Origin: Pseudonocardiaceae bacterium
GTDB taxonomy: Bacteria; Actinomycetota; Actinomycetes; Mycobacteriales; Pseudonocardiaceae
DNA length: 64,000 nt
Direction: 5' to 3'
NCBI GenBank assembly: GCA_009379815.1
Contig: WHSY01000005.1
Span: 1-64,000, forward strand
The stretch's first letter is position 1, and every line of letters begins with the position of its first letter. Both the position numbers and the translations under genes were made by a program. Shown piece after piece: positions 25,145-33,879 of the stretch. The notes below the pieces were generated by a model. That model was not told the DNA's origin. It did not search any database and worked only from the letters and a program-made list of their open reading frames with translations.

Positions 25145-26353
25145 TCAGGCGCTGGGTTCCGAGCCGACGACGGAGACGAAGGAGACGCAGTCGCCCGGGC
25201 CACCGCCGAGGTTGTGGGTCAGTGCCAGTTTCTTGCCCTGGGCGATCGAGGCGATGGTGCGGTCCTCGGGGGCCTCGCCGCGCAGCTGCAGCCACGCCTC
25301 GAACATCATCCGCAGCCCGGACGCGCCGATGGGGTGGCCGAAGGCCTTCAGCCCGCCGTCGGGGTTGACGGGCAGCTCGCCATCGAGGTCGAAGACCCCG
25401 GACTGCACGTCCTTCCACGCGGTACCGCGCTGCGAGAACGCGAGGTCCTCCATCAACACCAGCTCGGTGGGGGTGAAGCAGTCGTGCACCTCGGCCATCG
25501 CCAGCTGCTCGCGCGGGTCGGTGACGCCCGCCTGGGCGTAGGCATCCGCCGCCGAGGCGGCCACCTCGGGGAAGGTGGTGAAGTCGTAGTCCGTACTCGA
25601 CAGCCCCTCGGCCGGGCCTGCCACGAACGACAGCCCCTTCACATAGATCGGCCGGTCGGTGTAGCGGTGGGCGTCCTCGGCGGGCACCACGATCGCCGCG
25701 GCCGAGCCGTCCGAGACCCCCGAGCAGTCGAACACCCCGAGCATCCCGGCGACCGAGGGGGCGCCCTTGATCTTCTCGATCGGGACCTCCTTGCGGAACT
25801 GCGCCCGCGGGTTGCGCGCACCGTTGGCGTGGTTCTTCCACGCGATCCGCGACAGCACGTCCTTCATCGTGTCCAGATCGACGCCGTACTTGTCCGCATA
25901 CGCCGGCGCCAGCAGGCTGAAGTTCGCCGGGGCGGTCGCCTCGCCCCGCCCGTCGTCACCCGCACCGGGCGGCGGCGACGTCGTCAACCCGGAGAACCCC
26001 GAGTCCTTGAGCTTCTCCACACCGACCGCCATCGCGACCTCGTATGCCCCCGACGCCACGGCATAGCACGCGTTGCGCAACGCCTCCGACCCCGAGGCGC
26101 ACATGTTCTCCACCCGCGTCACCGGCTTGTAGTCCAGCTTCAGCGGGCGAGACAGCACCAGCCCGGAGTTGCCCGTCCCGAGCGTGCCCAGCCAGAACGC
26201 ATCGACGTCGGCGGCGCTCATCCCGGCCGAGCCGACAGCCTGGGTGACGGCGTCGACGAGCATGTCCTCCGGGGACAGGGCCCAATGCTCCCCGAACGGG
26301 GTACACCCCATTCCTACGATCGCGACCCGGTCCCGGATGCCACGAGAACCCAT
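25145..26353 (-). CDS. Thiolase family protein, SCP-x/Ltp type
   Basis: A 402-residue thiolase-fold enzyme. The nucleophile is C85 in ENMCASGSEAL. His290 is in EVHDCFTPTEL and His340 in KAFGHPIGASG. The end HNLGGGPGDCVSFV is normal for SCP-x thiolases. All catalytic positions are filled, so condensation or thiolysis is likely. GAGGAGG precedes the ATG, whose first bases overlap the stop of the DUF35 fusion gene (translational coupling). Thiolase-DUF35 pairs act as complexes in archaeal acetoacetyl-CoA/HMG-CoA synthesis and in actinobacterial steroid side-chain retro-aldol cleavage. Confidence 0.9.
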   Translation of the reverse strand: MGSRGIRDRVAIVGMGCTPFGEHWALSPEDMLVDAVTQAVGSAGMSAADVDAFWLGTLGTGNSGLVLSRPLKLDYKPVTRVENMCASGSEALRNACYAVASGAYEVAMAVGVEKLKDSGFSGLTTSPPPGAGDDGRGEATAPANFSLLAPAYADKYGVDLDTMKDVLSRIAWKNHANGARNPRAQFRKEVPIEKIKGAPSVAGMLGVFDCSGVSDGSAAAIVVPAEDAHRYTDRPIYVKGLSFVAGPAEGLSSTDYDFTTFPEVAASAADAYAQAGVTDPREQLAMAEVHDCFTPTELVLMEDLAFSQRGTAWKDVQSGVFDLDGELPVNPDGGLKAFGHPIGASGLRMMFEAWLQLRGEAPEDRTIASIAQGKKLALTHNLGGGPGDCVSFVSVVGSEPSA

Positions 26354-27897
26354 CACGCCTCCTCGGTACTGATGCTCGAACCCGCAAGCGGTTCTTCGGT
26401 ACTGATGCTCGAACCCGCAAGCGGTTCTTCGGTACTGATGCTCGAACCCGCAAGCGGTTCTTCGGTAATCACACCGCCGTCGGCCGATCGGATCGGCCGC
26501 GCCTTCCAGAAGTAGTTGTGGATGCCCCCGGCGGTGACGGTCTTGCGGAACGTCATCTCCACCCGTCCGCCGATCGTCGCCTCCTCCGGGGCCGCGTCGG
26601 TCAGCTCGCAGCGGAACCGGCCACCCCCGTCGTAGTCGCAGACCACCATCAGCAGCGGCGGGCTCGGCGTCGATGCCAGCCGGTCCACTGTGTACGTCGC
26701 GATCCGCGCCGGCAGGTCGGCCATCGGCTCCGGGACCATCGCGTCGGCGGCGTGGCATCGCCCGCACACCCGCGACGGCGGCAGGTGCCGCATCCCGCAC
26801 GCCACACACCGCGACGCCACGAACCCGAACTTCCACGCCACCCGGCGCAACGACGGCGGGGCGTACGGGTGCTCCGGATCCGGTCGCCGCGGCGGCTCCC
26901 GATCCAGCATGCCCCGCCACGACAGGAACGTCGCGTACGGCAGCCCGTCGTTGCCCCCGGCCACCTGCGCGGCCACCGAGCGCTGCGGCCGGCGGTGCGC
27001 GAGTGCCTCGGTGGTGCGCCACAGCAGCACGCTCACCCCGTCACCGACCACGACCAGCGCGACCGTCTGCCCGGCGTCGGCGCGGTCGAGCGCGTCGGCC
27101 AGCACGATCCCCGGCTGCGCCGTGCCCGCGTTGCCGATCGAGCCCGTCAGGTCGTCGACCGCAGCATCGGGACGGGTACCCAGGGACCGCGCGATCCGGC
27201 CGACCGCGCGGGAGTGCAGCCCCGCGACCACCAGGTCGTCGATCTCATCGGCGGTGACACCGGCCTGCTTGCACGCATCGCCGAACACCTCGGCCGCGAG
27301 CGGGACGTACACCTCCTCACCGAAGCGCTCCTCCCACACCCTCGAGGCCACCGCACCGGGGATCCGCCAGCGCTCCAGCGCCTCCACCGACGCCGACGCC
27401 GAGCCCAACAACTCGACCACAACCGGGGCGCCGTCGATGCCGTCGCCCAACACGAATGCCGCCGCGCCGTCACCGCCCGCACTCTCGTCGGCACCGCCCG
27501 GCAGCCCCGTCCGCACGTCCGACAGCACCGCCAGCGCCGGCTCCCGCGACCCCGCGGCTGCCAGCAGCGCGCCGACTCCGGAGCGCACCGAACCCACCGC
27601 GTCGACGGCCAGCGCGCTGCGGTCGAGGTCCAGCGCCGCGTGCACCGCGGTCGCATTCGTCTTGTCGAGATAGGCGGGCGTCGCCGTGGCGAAGTGCAGC
27701 GAGCGCACCGTGGAGCGGTCCGGTAGCGAACTCACCGCCACCCGCGCCGCCTCCACGCCCATCGACGTGGAGTCCTCGTCATAGGAGGCCACCGACCGGG
27801 TACCGCTGCCACCGCCCGAGCCCAGCACCCCACCGATCGCCGCCCGCTGCAAGCGGTGGTAGGGCACATAAGCCCCGTAAGCGAGCAGACCGACCAT
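26353..27897 (-). CDS. HMG-CoA synthase/KAS III-like protein fused to DUF35 Zn-ribbon/OB domain
   Basis: A 514-residue fusion. Residues 1 to about 330 are an HMG-CoA synthase/KAS III-like thiolase fold (SYDEDSTSMGVEAAR, GSIGNAGTAQPGIVL). From about 340 a DUF35 module follows: Zn ribbon C364-x2-C367 and C378-x2-C381, then an OB fold ending TVTAGGIHNYFWKAR. Where condensing enzymes have their cysteine, this chain has GSVRSG (V104), so the first domain may be structural or differently catalytic. The C-terminus carries three identical 11-residue repeats. GGAGG precedes the ATG. It is coupled to the thiolase gene. Confidence 0.85.
   Translation of the reverse strand: MVGLLAYGAYVPYHRLQRAAIGGVLGSGGGSGTRSVASYDEDSTSMGVEAARVAVSSLPDRSTVRSLHFATATPAYLDKTNATAVHAALDLDRSALAVDAVGSVRSGVGALLAAAGSREPALAVLSDVRTGLPGGADESAGGDGAAAFVLGDGIDGAPVVVELLGSASASVEALERWRIPGAVASRVWEERFGEEVYVPLAAEVFGDACKQAGVTADEIDDLVVAGLHSRAVGRIARSLGTRPDAAVDDLTGSIGNAGTAQPGIVLADALDRADAGQTVALVVVGDGVSVLLWRTTEALAHRRPQRSVAAQVAGGNDGLPYATFLSWRGMLDREPPRRPDPEHPYAPPSLRRVAWKFGFVASRCVACGMRHLPPSRVCGRCHAADAMVPEPMADLPARIATYTVDRLASTPSPPLLMVVCDYDGGGRFRCELTDAAPEEATIGGRVEMTFRKTVTAGGIHNYFWKARPIRSADGGVITEEPLAGSSISTEEPLAGSSISTEEPLAGSSISTEEA
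26363..26461. repeat. Three perfect 33-bp tandem repeats inside the DUF35 fusion gene
   Basis: Units at 26363-26395, 26396-26428 and 26429-26461 are identical. They encode (TEEPLAGSSIS)x3 at the extreme C-terminus, just before the thiolase start. Being a multiple of three, copy number can change without breaking the frame. Confidence 0.9.
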
Positions 27898-28108
27898 CCG
27901 TTGCCTCCAGTACCTTCGCCAGGCTGTCGTTTCCGAGCCTAGGTTAGATTCTGCGTGTCGGGTACCGGGGAAACGAGGGTGACCGGACCGTGACGACAGG
28001 TCAGCGCAGCGTTCTTCCTCTTTCCCAAATTTAATCGCGCTTCTATGGTCTGCGTCACGGCCGGCCCGCACGGCTGCACCGACACCCCTGCCGATCCGTG
28101 GAGGCCCG

Positions 28109-29731
28109 ATGACCGCGCCGCAGACAACGAGCGTCGATCAGGTCCTGGAGGCGTCCGTCTGGCCGTCCGACGAGCGGATCCCGCTGATCGAGCAGACGGT
28201 CGGCGGTCTGCTCACCGAGCGCGCCGAGCAGCACCCGGACGTGATGGCTCTGGTGGGTACCCGGCACGGCAGCGGGGAGCAGCAGCGCTGGACCTACGCG
28301 GAGTTGTTGCACGACGCGCGCCGGGTGGCGGGCGGGCTGCTGCGACTCGCGCGGCCCGGCGACCACGTCGCCATCTGGGCGCCGAACGTCGTCGAATGGC
28401 CGCTCGTGCAGTACGGCGCCGCGCTGGCCGGCGTCACGCTGGTCACGCTCAACCCCGCGCTGCGCCGCGGCGAGCTGAGCTACGCGCTGCGGCTGTCCCG
28501 GGCCGGCGTGCTGCTGCACGCCGACGTCAGCCGTGACTACGACATGGCGTCGGTGGCGCGTGAGGTCGGCGGCGAGCTGTCCGAGCTGCGGGATCTGGTG
28601 AGCCTCTCGGACACCGAACGGCTGTTCGACGAGCCGGCCGACCTCGTCGAACGCAGTGCACCGGACGCCCCGGCGATGATGCAGTTCACCTCGGGCACCA
28701 CCGGCGACCCGAAGGGCGTGTTGCTGGCGCACCGGTCGCTGGTCAACAACGCGCGGCTGACGCTGCTGACCGCGCAGGTGCCCGACGGCGCGGTCGCCGT
28801 CGCGCCGCTGCCCACGTTCCACACCGCCGGCTGCGTGATCTCCACGCTGGGCCCGCTGTGGTGTGCCGGCACCATGGTCCTCATCGAGAAGTTCGAGCCG
28901 GGCGCGGTGCTGCGCGCGATCGGCGACGAGGGCGCCGGCGTGCTGATGAGCGTCCCGACGGTGCTCGGAGCGGTGCTGTCGGCCGCCCAGCACGCCGACG
29001 CCCCGGCGCCGCACCTCGACACGGTGCTGGTCGGCGCCTCGACGGTGCCGCGCACCATGATCGAGCAGGTGCAGCAGATGTTCGGAGCGTGGGTGCACAA
29101 CCTGTACGGGCAGACGGAGCTGTCCCCGGTGCTGACCCTCACCCGCCGAAGCGACACGGCCGAGGACCTCGTGACCGCGGTCGGGCGGCCGATCCCGCAG
29201 ACCGCCGCCAAGATCGTCGATCCGGCGACCGGGAAGGTGGCGCCACTGGGCGTACCCGGCGAGGTGTGCGCGCGGGGCCACTCGCAGATGATCGAGTACT
29301 ACGGCGATCCCGAGGCGACCGCCGCCACCGTCGACGCCGACGGCTGGCTGCACACCGGCGACCTGGGCTCGATGGACTCCCGGGGGTTGATCACGCTGAC
29401 CGGGCGGCTCAAGGAGCTCATCATCCGGGGCGGGGAGAACATCGCGCCCGCCGAGATCGAGGTCTGCCTCGCGGCGCACCCCGCAGTGGCCGAATCCGCC
29501 GTCGTCGGATTGCCGGACGAGACGTGGGGCGAGATCGTCGCGGCGTTCGTCACGACCCGCCAGCCCGCCTCGCCGGAACTGGAGGACTCGCTGATCGCGC
29601 ACTGCCGGGAGCACCTGGCCCACTTCAAGGTGCCCGTGCGGTGGTACTTCCGTGACGAGCTGCCGCACACCCCGTCGGGCAAGGTGCAGAAGTTCCTGCT
29701 GCGCGCCGCGCTCACGGGCGAGCAGTCATGA
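28109..29731 (+). CDS. Acyl-CoA synthetase (AMP-forming)
   Basis: A 540-residue ANL ligase. It has MQFTSGTTGDPKGVLLAH, YGQTELSPVLTLTRR, the GDLGSMDSRGLITLTGRLKELIIRGGENI hinge and PHTPSGKVQKFLL. It is divergent from the thiolase/DUF35 operon with 211 bp between, and GGAGG precedes the ATG. It probably supplies the CoA substrate for that operon. An AT-rich patch at 28030-28045 upstream (TTTAATCGCGCTTCTA) weakly resembles the operator family at 18685/19880. Confidence 0.92.
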   Translation: MTAPQTTSVDQVLEASVWPSDERIPLIEQTVGGLLTERAEQHPDVMALVGTRHGSGEQQRWTYAELLHDARRVAGGLLRLARPGDHVAIWAPNVVEWPLVQYGAALAGVTLVTLNPALRRGELSYALRLSRAGVLLHADVSRDYDMASVAREVGGELSELRDLVSLSDTERLFDEPADLVERSAPDAPAMMQFTSGTTGDPKGVLLAHRSLVNNARLTLLTAQVPDGAVAVAPLPTFHTAGCVISTLGPLWCAGTMVLIEKFEPGAVLRAIGDEGAGVLMSVPTVLGAVLSAAQHADAPAPHLDTVLVGASTVPRTMIEQVQQMFGAWVHNLYGQTELSPVLTLTRRSDTAEDLVTAVGRPIPQTAAKIVDPATGKVAPLGVPGEVCARGHSQMIEYYGDPEATAATVDADGWLHTGDLGSMDSRGLITLTGRLKELIIRGGENIAPAEIEVCLAAHPAVAESAVVGLPDETWGEIVAAFVTTRQPASPELEDSLIAHCREHLAHFKVPVRWYFRDELPHTPSGKVQKFLLRAALTGEQS

Positions 29732-29759
29732 CATGACGCCCAACCTCGCGCGCCACGCC

Positions 29760-29773
29760 TGTGAGTAGTCACA
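29760..29773. promoter_or_regulatory. Short inverted repeat TGTGA-N4-TCACA
   Basis: A perfect 5-bp inverted repeat with a 4-bp spacer, about 190 bp upstream of the Mo-hydroxylase operon. It looks CRP-like but the spacer is two bases short, so the binder is unknown. The rest of the 228-bp gap shows no gene. Confidence 0.3.
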
Positions 29774-29959
29774 GCATGGGGGCTATCGCAGCGGAGTAGG
29801 CTCGGCCGCGGCGAGCGGCATCGGTGGTGCCCGACGCCCGGCAAGCGCGAGCCGTCATCCGGACGCGGTGCGCCGCAACCGCCAACCACACCCCACCACA
29901 CGCCACCGAGCGCCAGTCCTTCGTGGACCTGCTCGCCGGACAGGCAAGGACGACAGGCA

Positions 29960-30844
29960 ATGAAGCCGCCCAAGTTCATGTACTGCGATCCCGACACGGT
30001 CGAGGACGCGGTCGCCCTCAAGGCCCGGTACGGCCACGACTCGGTCGTGCTGGCCGGCGGGCAGAGCCTGATGCCATTGCTCAACATGCGGCTGGCCAAC
30101 CCCGACGTGGTCATCGACATCAACCGGGTCACCGACCTGCAGCGCATCACGCGTGACGGCGAGGTCCTCCAGATCGGGGCCGGCGTCCGGCAGTCGGTGC
30201 TGGAGACCGAGCCGCTCGTCGCTGACCTCGTCCCGCTGCTCGGCCAGGTCGCCCCGTACATCGGCCACGTCGAGAACCGCCACCGCGGCACGGTCGGCGG
30301 CAGCCTCGCCCACGCCGACTCGGCCGCCGAGCTGCCGTGCGCCGCCGTCACCCTGGACGCCACCATGGTCGTGCAGGGGCCCGCCGGCACCCGCACCATC
30401 GCCGCCGGTGACTTCTTCCAAGGCTTGATGACCAGTGCCCTCGATCCTGACGAGCTCGTGATCGCGGTCCGCCTGCCGGTGACGACGCGCACCGCGGGGA
30501 CCGCGTTCGTCGAGGTCGCACGCCGTGAGGGCGACTTCGCCCTCGCCGCCGCCGCCGCCGTGGTCGAGCTGGCCGCTGACGGCCGCTTCGCGTCCCTGTC
30601 CGTCGGTGTCGCCGGCATCGCCGCGACCCCGGTCCGGGCGACGGCCGTCGAGCAGGCACTCACCGGGCAGCCTGCGACCGCTGCGACCATCGCCGCCGCG
30701 GCGAAGGAGATCGCCGGCCAGGTCACCTCGGCCGACGACATGCACGCCACCAGCGCTTATCGCAAGCACCTGGCCGTGACCGTGGTGAAGCGGGCGCTCG
30801 GCGCCGCCGTCGCCACCGCCCAGGAGAGGAGTGACGGGTCGTGA
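29960..30844 (+). CDS. Molybdenum hydroxylase FAD-binding (medium) subunit
   Basis: A 294-residue CoxM/CutM-like subunit that binds FAD and passes electrons from the Fe-S subunit to the acceptor. FAD motifs are VLAGGQSLMPLLNMRLANP and NRHRGTVGGSLAHADSAAELP. The stop overlaps the GTG of the Fe-S subunit (GTGA). It is first in an M-S-L operon followed by CoxD- and CoxE-like genes. AAGGA lies upstream of the ATG. Confidence 0.92.
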   Translation: MKPPKFMYCDPDTVEDAVALKARYGHDSVVLAGGQSLMPLLNMRLANPDVVIDINRVTDLQRITRDGEVLQIGAGVRQSVLETEPLVADLVPLLGQVAPYIGHVENRHRGTVGGSLAHADSAAELPCAAVTLDATMVVQGPAGTRTIAAGDFFQGLMTSALDPDELVIAVRLPVTTRTAGTAFVEVARREGDFALAAAAAVVELAADGRFASLSVGVAGIAATPVRATAVEQALTGQPATAATIAAAAKEIAGQVTSADDMHATSAYRKHLAVTVVKRALGAAVATAQERSDGS

Positions 30845-31398
30845 CGACCTCCGAGCACAGCACAGATCTCGATACCCGGTACGGCAGCGATACGCGGACC
30901 GTGACCCTGCGGGTCAACGGCCGCGGCGTCACCCGCGAGGTCGCCACCCGCACCACGCTCGCCGACTTCCTGCGCGACGACCTCGACCTGGTCAGCGTGC
31001 ACCTCGGCTGCGAGCACGGCGTCTGCGGCTGCTGCACCGTGCTGCTCGACGGCGGATCCGTGCGGTCCTGCCTGATGCTGGCCGTGCAGGCCGGGGGTCA
31101 GGAGGTGGAGACGGTCGAGAGCCTGTCCCCGGACCAGGACAGGCTGCACCCGATCCAGCAGGCGTTCGCCGAGGAGCAAGGCCTGCAGTGCGGCTTCTGC
31201 ACCCCGGCCATGGCGCTGCGCGCCAGGGAAATCCTGGCGGACGGCAAGGAGTGGACCGACGAGGAGGTGCGCCAGGAGATCTCCGGGATCCTGTGCCGCT
31301 GTACCGGCTACCAGAACATCATCAACGCGGTCCAGAACGCCGGCCGGAAGCTTCGCGGCGGGCCCGGAGCCGCCCGCGACGAGACGAAGGGGTCGTAG
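30841..31398 (+). CDS. Molybdenum hydroxylase [2Fe-2S] (small) subunit
   Basis: 185 residues. The N-terminal plant-ferredoxin cluster is C57-x4-C62-x2-C65-x11-C77. The C-terminal cluster is C117-x2-C120 with C152-R-C154-TGY. All eight ligands are present. It relays electrons between the Mo site and FAD. The stop lies only 4 bp before the large-subunit ATG. Confidence 0.95.
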   Translation: MTTSEHSTDLDTRYGSDTRTVTLRVNGRGVTREVATRTTLADFLRDDLDLVSVHLGCEHGVCGCCTVLLDGGSVRSCLMLAVQAGGQEVETVESLSPDQDRLHPIQQAFAEEQGLQCGFCTPAMALRAREILADGKEWTDEEVRQEISGILCRCTGYQNIINAVQNAGRKLRGGPGAARDETKGS

Positions 31399-31402
31399 AG
31401 CC

Positions 31403-33823
31403 ATGGCCGCTCCCGATATCGAGAAGCCCCGGTACAAGTACATCGGCGCCGACCGCAAGCGCGTCGAGGACCCGCGCCTGCTGGTCGGGCGCGGCGGCTT
31501 CATCGCCGACCTGAAGATGCAGGGTCTGCTGCACGCCGCGATCCTGCGCAGCCCCGCGCCGCACGCGAGGATCGTCTCGATCGACACCTCGGAAGCGCTG
31601 CAGATCCCGGGCGTCGTCGCCGTCCTGACCGGCGAGGACGTCAAGGCGCACATGAACCCCTGCATGAACTTCGGGCCGCCGACGATCGCGCAGTACCCGA
31701 TCGCGGTGGACAAGGTGCGCTACGTGGGCGAGGCGGTCGCGGCCGTCGTCGCCGAGAGCCGCTACACCGCCGAGGACGGCGTCGAGGCGCTCGTCGCCGA
31801 GTTCGAGGACCTGCCCGTGGTCACCGACCCGAGGAAGGCGCTGGAGCCGGAGTCGGCCCTGCTGCACGACGACCACGGCAGCAACCTCGGCTACGAGCGC
31901 ACCTTCGAGTTCGGCGACATCTCCCGGGCGCTGTCCGACGCCGACCTCGTCGTGGAGGACACGCTGCACTGGGGCCGCTCCGCGGGCATGCCCATGGAGA
32001 CCAGCGGCGCGACAGCGCGGCCGGGCCTCAACGGCGTCCTGGAGATCCACTGCAACTCGCTGAACTTCAGCTACCTGCAGTTCCTGGTCGCCAACGCGCT
32101 GAAGATCCCGTCGAACAAGCTGACCATGCAGCCGGTCCCCGCCGGCGGCAGCTTCGGCAGCAAGTTCACCGCGCACAAGGTGCCGACGCTGGCGGGCTTC
32201 CTCGCGCTGCGCACGGGCCGCCCGGTGTCCTACGTCGAGGACCGCCTCGATCACCTGATGAACTCCGACCACCACGGGTCGGACCGCTACTACGAGGCCA
32301 AGATGGGCGTGACGGCGGACGGCATGATCACCGGCCTCGACATCGACGTGGTCGACGACTACGGCGCCTACCTGCAGTTCGGCGTCGGAACGCACGGCAA
32401 CGCGTTCTCGCAAGCCGTCGGGCCGTACACGTTCCGCGACCTGAAGTACCGGCTACGCGCGGCGCTGACCAACAAGTGCCAGCAGGGCGCCTACCGTGGC
32501 TTCGGCTCCGAGGTCCACAACTGGGTGCTGGAACGGATGGTGGACAAGGCCGCGGCCGAGCTCGGGCTCGAGCCCGAGGAGATCCGGCGGCGCAACTTCA
32601 TCCAGCAGGACCAGTTCCCGTACAAGATCCCCGGCGGCAACATCTACGACAGCGGGAACTACCCGGCGGTGCTGGACAAGGCGCTCGGGATGATCGACCT
32701 GGAGTACTGGCGGACCGAGCAGCAGCGACTGCGCGAGCAGGAGGGCCGCTACATCGGCATCGGCCTGGCCACCACCCAGGAGCGGTCGGTCTTCAGCTCG
32801 ACGGAGTTCTGGTTCTGGTTCGACGAGCCGGCCTTCCCGATCACGTCGAGCCCGGAGAGCGCGACGATCACGATCGACCCGACCGGGCAGTTCCAGCTGC
32901 AGCTGCACTGCCAGTCGATGTGGGGCAACAGCCCCGAGACGGTCAGCACGACGGTCGTGGCCGAGGAGTTCGGCGTCGAGCCGGAGTCGGTCAACGTCAG
33001 CTACGCCGATACCGCTCACGCCCTGCCGGGCACCGGCCCAGGCGGCAGCCGGTACACGGTCATGGTGGCCGGCGCGGTCCGCGGCGCGGGCCGCAAGCTG
33101 AAGAAGAAGCTCATCGACATCGCCGCGCACACCCTCGAGGTGGCCGCCGAGGATCTGGAGCTGGTCGACGCCCGGGTCCAGGTCAAGGGGGCGCCGGAGA
33201 AGTCGCTCGGCCTGCCGGAGCTGGCGGCATCGGCCTACTTCTTCGCGCTCAACCTGCCCCCGAGCATGGAGAGCGGCCTCGAGGAAAGCTACACCTACGA
33301 CCACCCGTACACGACGCTGCCCTCGCCGGATCGCACGGACCTCGGTGTCTTCTACCCGATCGTGGGCCACGCGTGCCATATCGCGGTCCTCGAGGTCGAC
33401 CCGGACACCGGGCAGACGGCCTTCCACGACTACGTCGCGGTGCACGATGCCGGCACCGTGGTCAATCCGAAGAGCCTGGACGGCCATGTCACCGGCGGTG
33501 CCGCGCAGGGCCTCGGGTCGACGCTGTACGAGGAACTGGCCTACGACGCCGACGGGCAGTTCACGTCGTCGACGTTCATGGACTACCTCGTTCCGACGGC
33601 CAACGAGGTGCCGCCGTTCCGGATCGGGCACGTCGAGACCCCGTCGCCGTACACCGAGTACGGCATCAAGGGCGGCGGTGAGGGCGGCCGCCTGGTCACG
33701 CCGTCGGTGGTGTCGGCGGCCATCGACGACGCCCTGCGGGAGTACGGCATGCGCGTCCGCGAGCTGCCGGTGAAGCCGGCGGACATCGTCGAGGCCGTGC
33801 AGGGCGCCATGGCGCGGTCCTGA
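31403..33823 (+). CDS. Molybdenum hydroxylase large (Mo-binding) subunit
   Basis: An 806-residue xanthine-oxidase-family catalytic subunit with molybdopterin cytosine dinucleotide. The N-terminal ald_xan_dh domain begins near RKRVEDPRLLVGRGGF. The active-site loop is AYRGFGSE around residue 363, and the conserved catalytic Glu is near 760 in GIKGGGEGGRL. True aerobic CO dehydrogenases have AYRCSFR, so CO oxidation is not supported. An aldehyde, N-heterocycle or aromatic carbon is a likelier substrate. A GC-rich hairpin follows the stop. Confidence 0.92.
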   Translation: MAAPDIEKPRYKYIGADRKRVEDPRLLVGRGGFIADLKMQGLLHAAILRSPAPHARIVSIDTSEALQIPGVVAVLTGEDVKAHMNPCMNFGPPTIAQYPIAVDKVRYVGEAVAAVVAESRYTAEDGVEALVAEFEDLPVVTDPRKALEPESALLHDDHGSNLGYERTFEFGDISRALSDADLVVEDTLHWGRSAGMPMETSGATARPGLNGVLEIHCNSLNFSYLQFLVANALKIPSNKLTMQPVPAGGSFGSKFTAHKVPTLAGFLALRTGRPVSYVEDRLDHLMNSDHHGSDRYYEAKMGVTADGMITGLDIDVVDDYGAYLQFGVGTHGNAFSQAVGPYTFRDLKYRLRAALTNKCQQGAYRGFGSEVHNWVLERMVDKAAAELGLEPEEIRRRNFIQQDQFPYKIPGGNIYDSGNYPAVLDKALGMIDLEYWRTEQQRLREQEGRYIGIGLATTQERSVFSSTEFWFWFDEPAFPITSSPESATITIDPTGQFQLQLHCQSMWGNSPETVSTTVVAEEFGVEPESVNVSYADTAHALPGTGPGGSRYTVMVAGAVRGAGRKLKKKLIDIAAHTLEVAAEDLELVDARVQVKGAPEKSLGLPELAASAYFFALNLPPSMESGLEESYTYDHPYTTLPSPDRTDLGVFYPIVGHACHIAVLEVDPDTGQTAFHDYVAVHDAGTVVNPKSLDGHVTGGAAQGLGSTLYEELAYDADGQFTSSTFMDYLVPTANEVPPFRIGHVETPSPYTEYGIKGGGEGGRLVTPSVVSAAIDDALREYGMRVRELPVKPADIVEAVQGAMARS

Positions 33824-33830
33824 CACCCCA

Positions 33831-33872
33831 GCCGGCCCGGCTCCGGAACCCTGGTCCCGAGGCCGGGCCGGG
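33831..33872 (+). terminator. Intra-operon hairpin between large subunit and CoxD-like gene
   Basis: GCCGGCCCGGC (33831-33841) pairs with GCCGGGCCGGG (33862-33872) at 10 of 11 positions. It fills most of the 56-bp gap. It may act as a partial terminator or RNA-stabilising stem that lowers expression of the maturation genes relative to the structural subunits. Confidence 0.45.
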
Positions 33873-33879
33873 TCACGCG

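Noticed and set aside
26363-26461. CRISPR array or tRNA-like T-loop (GGTTCGA) in the 33-bp repeats
   Set aside because: Units abut without spacers, are in frame with a coding sequence, and no tRNA fold surrounds them.
29960-33823. Aerobic CO dehydrogenase (coxMSL)
   Set aside because: The large subunit has AYRGFGSE and not the AYRCSFR loop with the Cu-binding cysteine.
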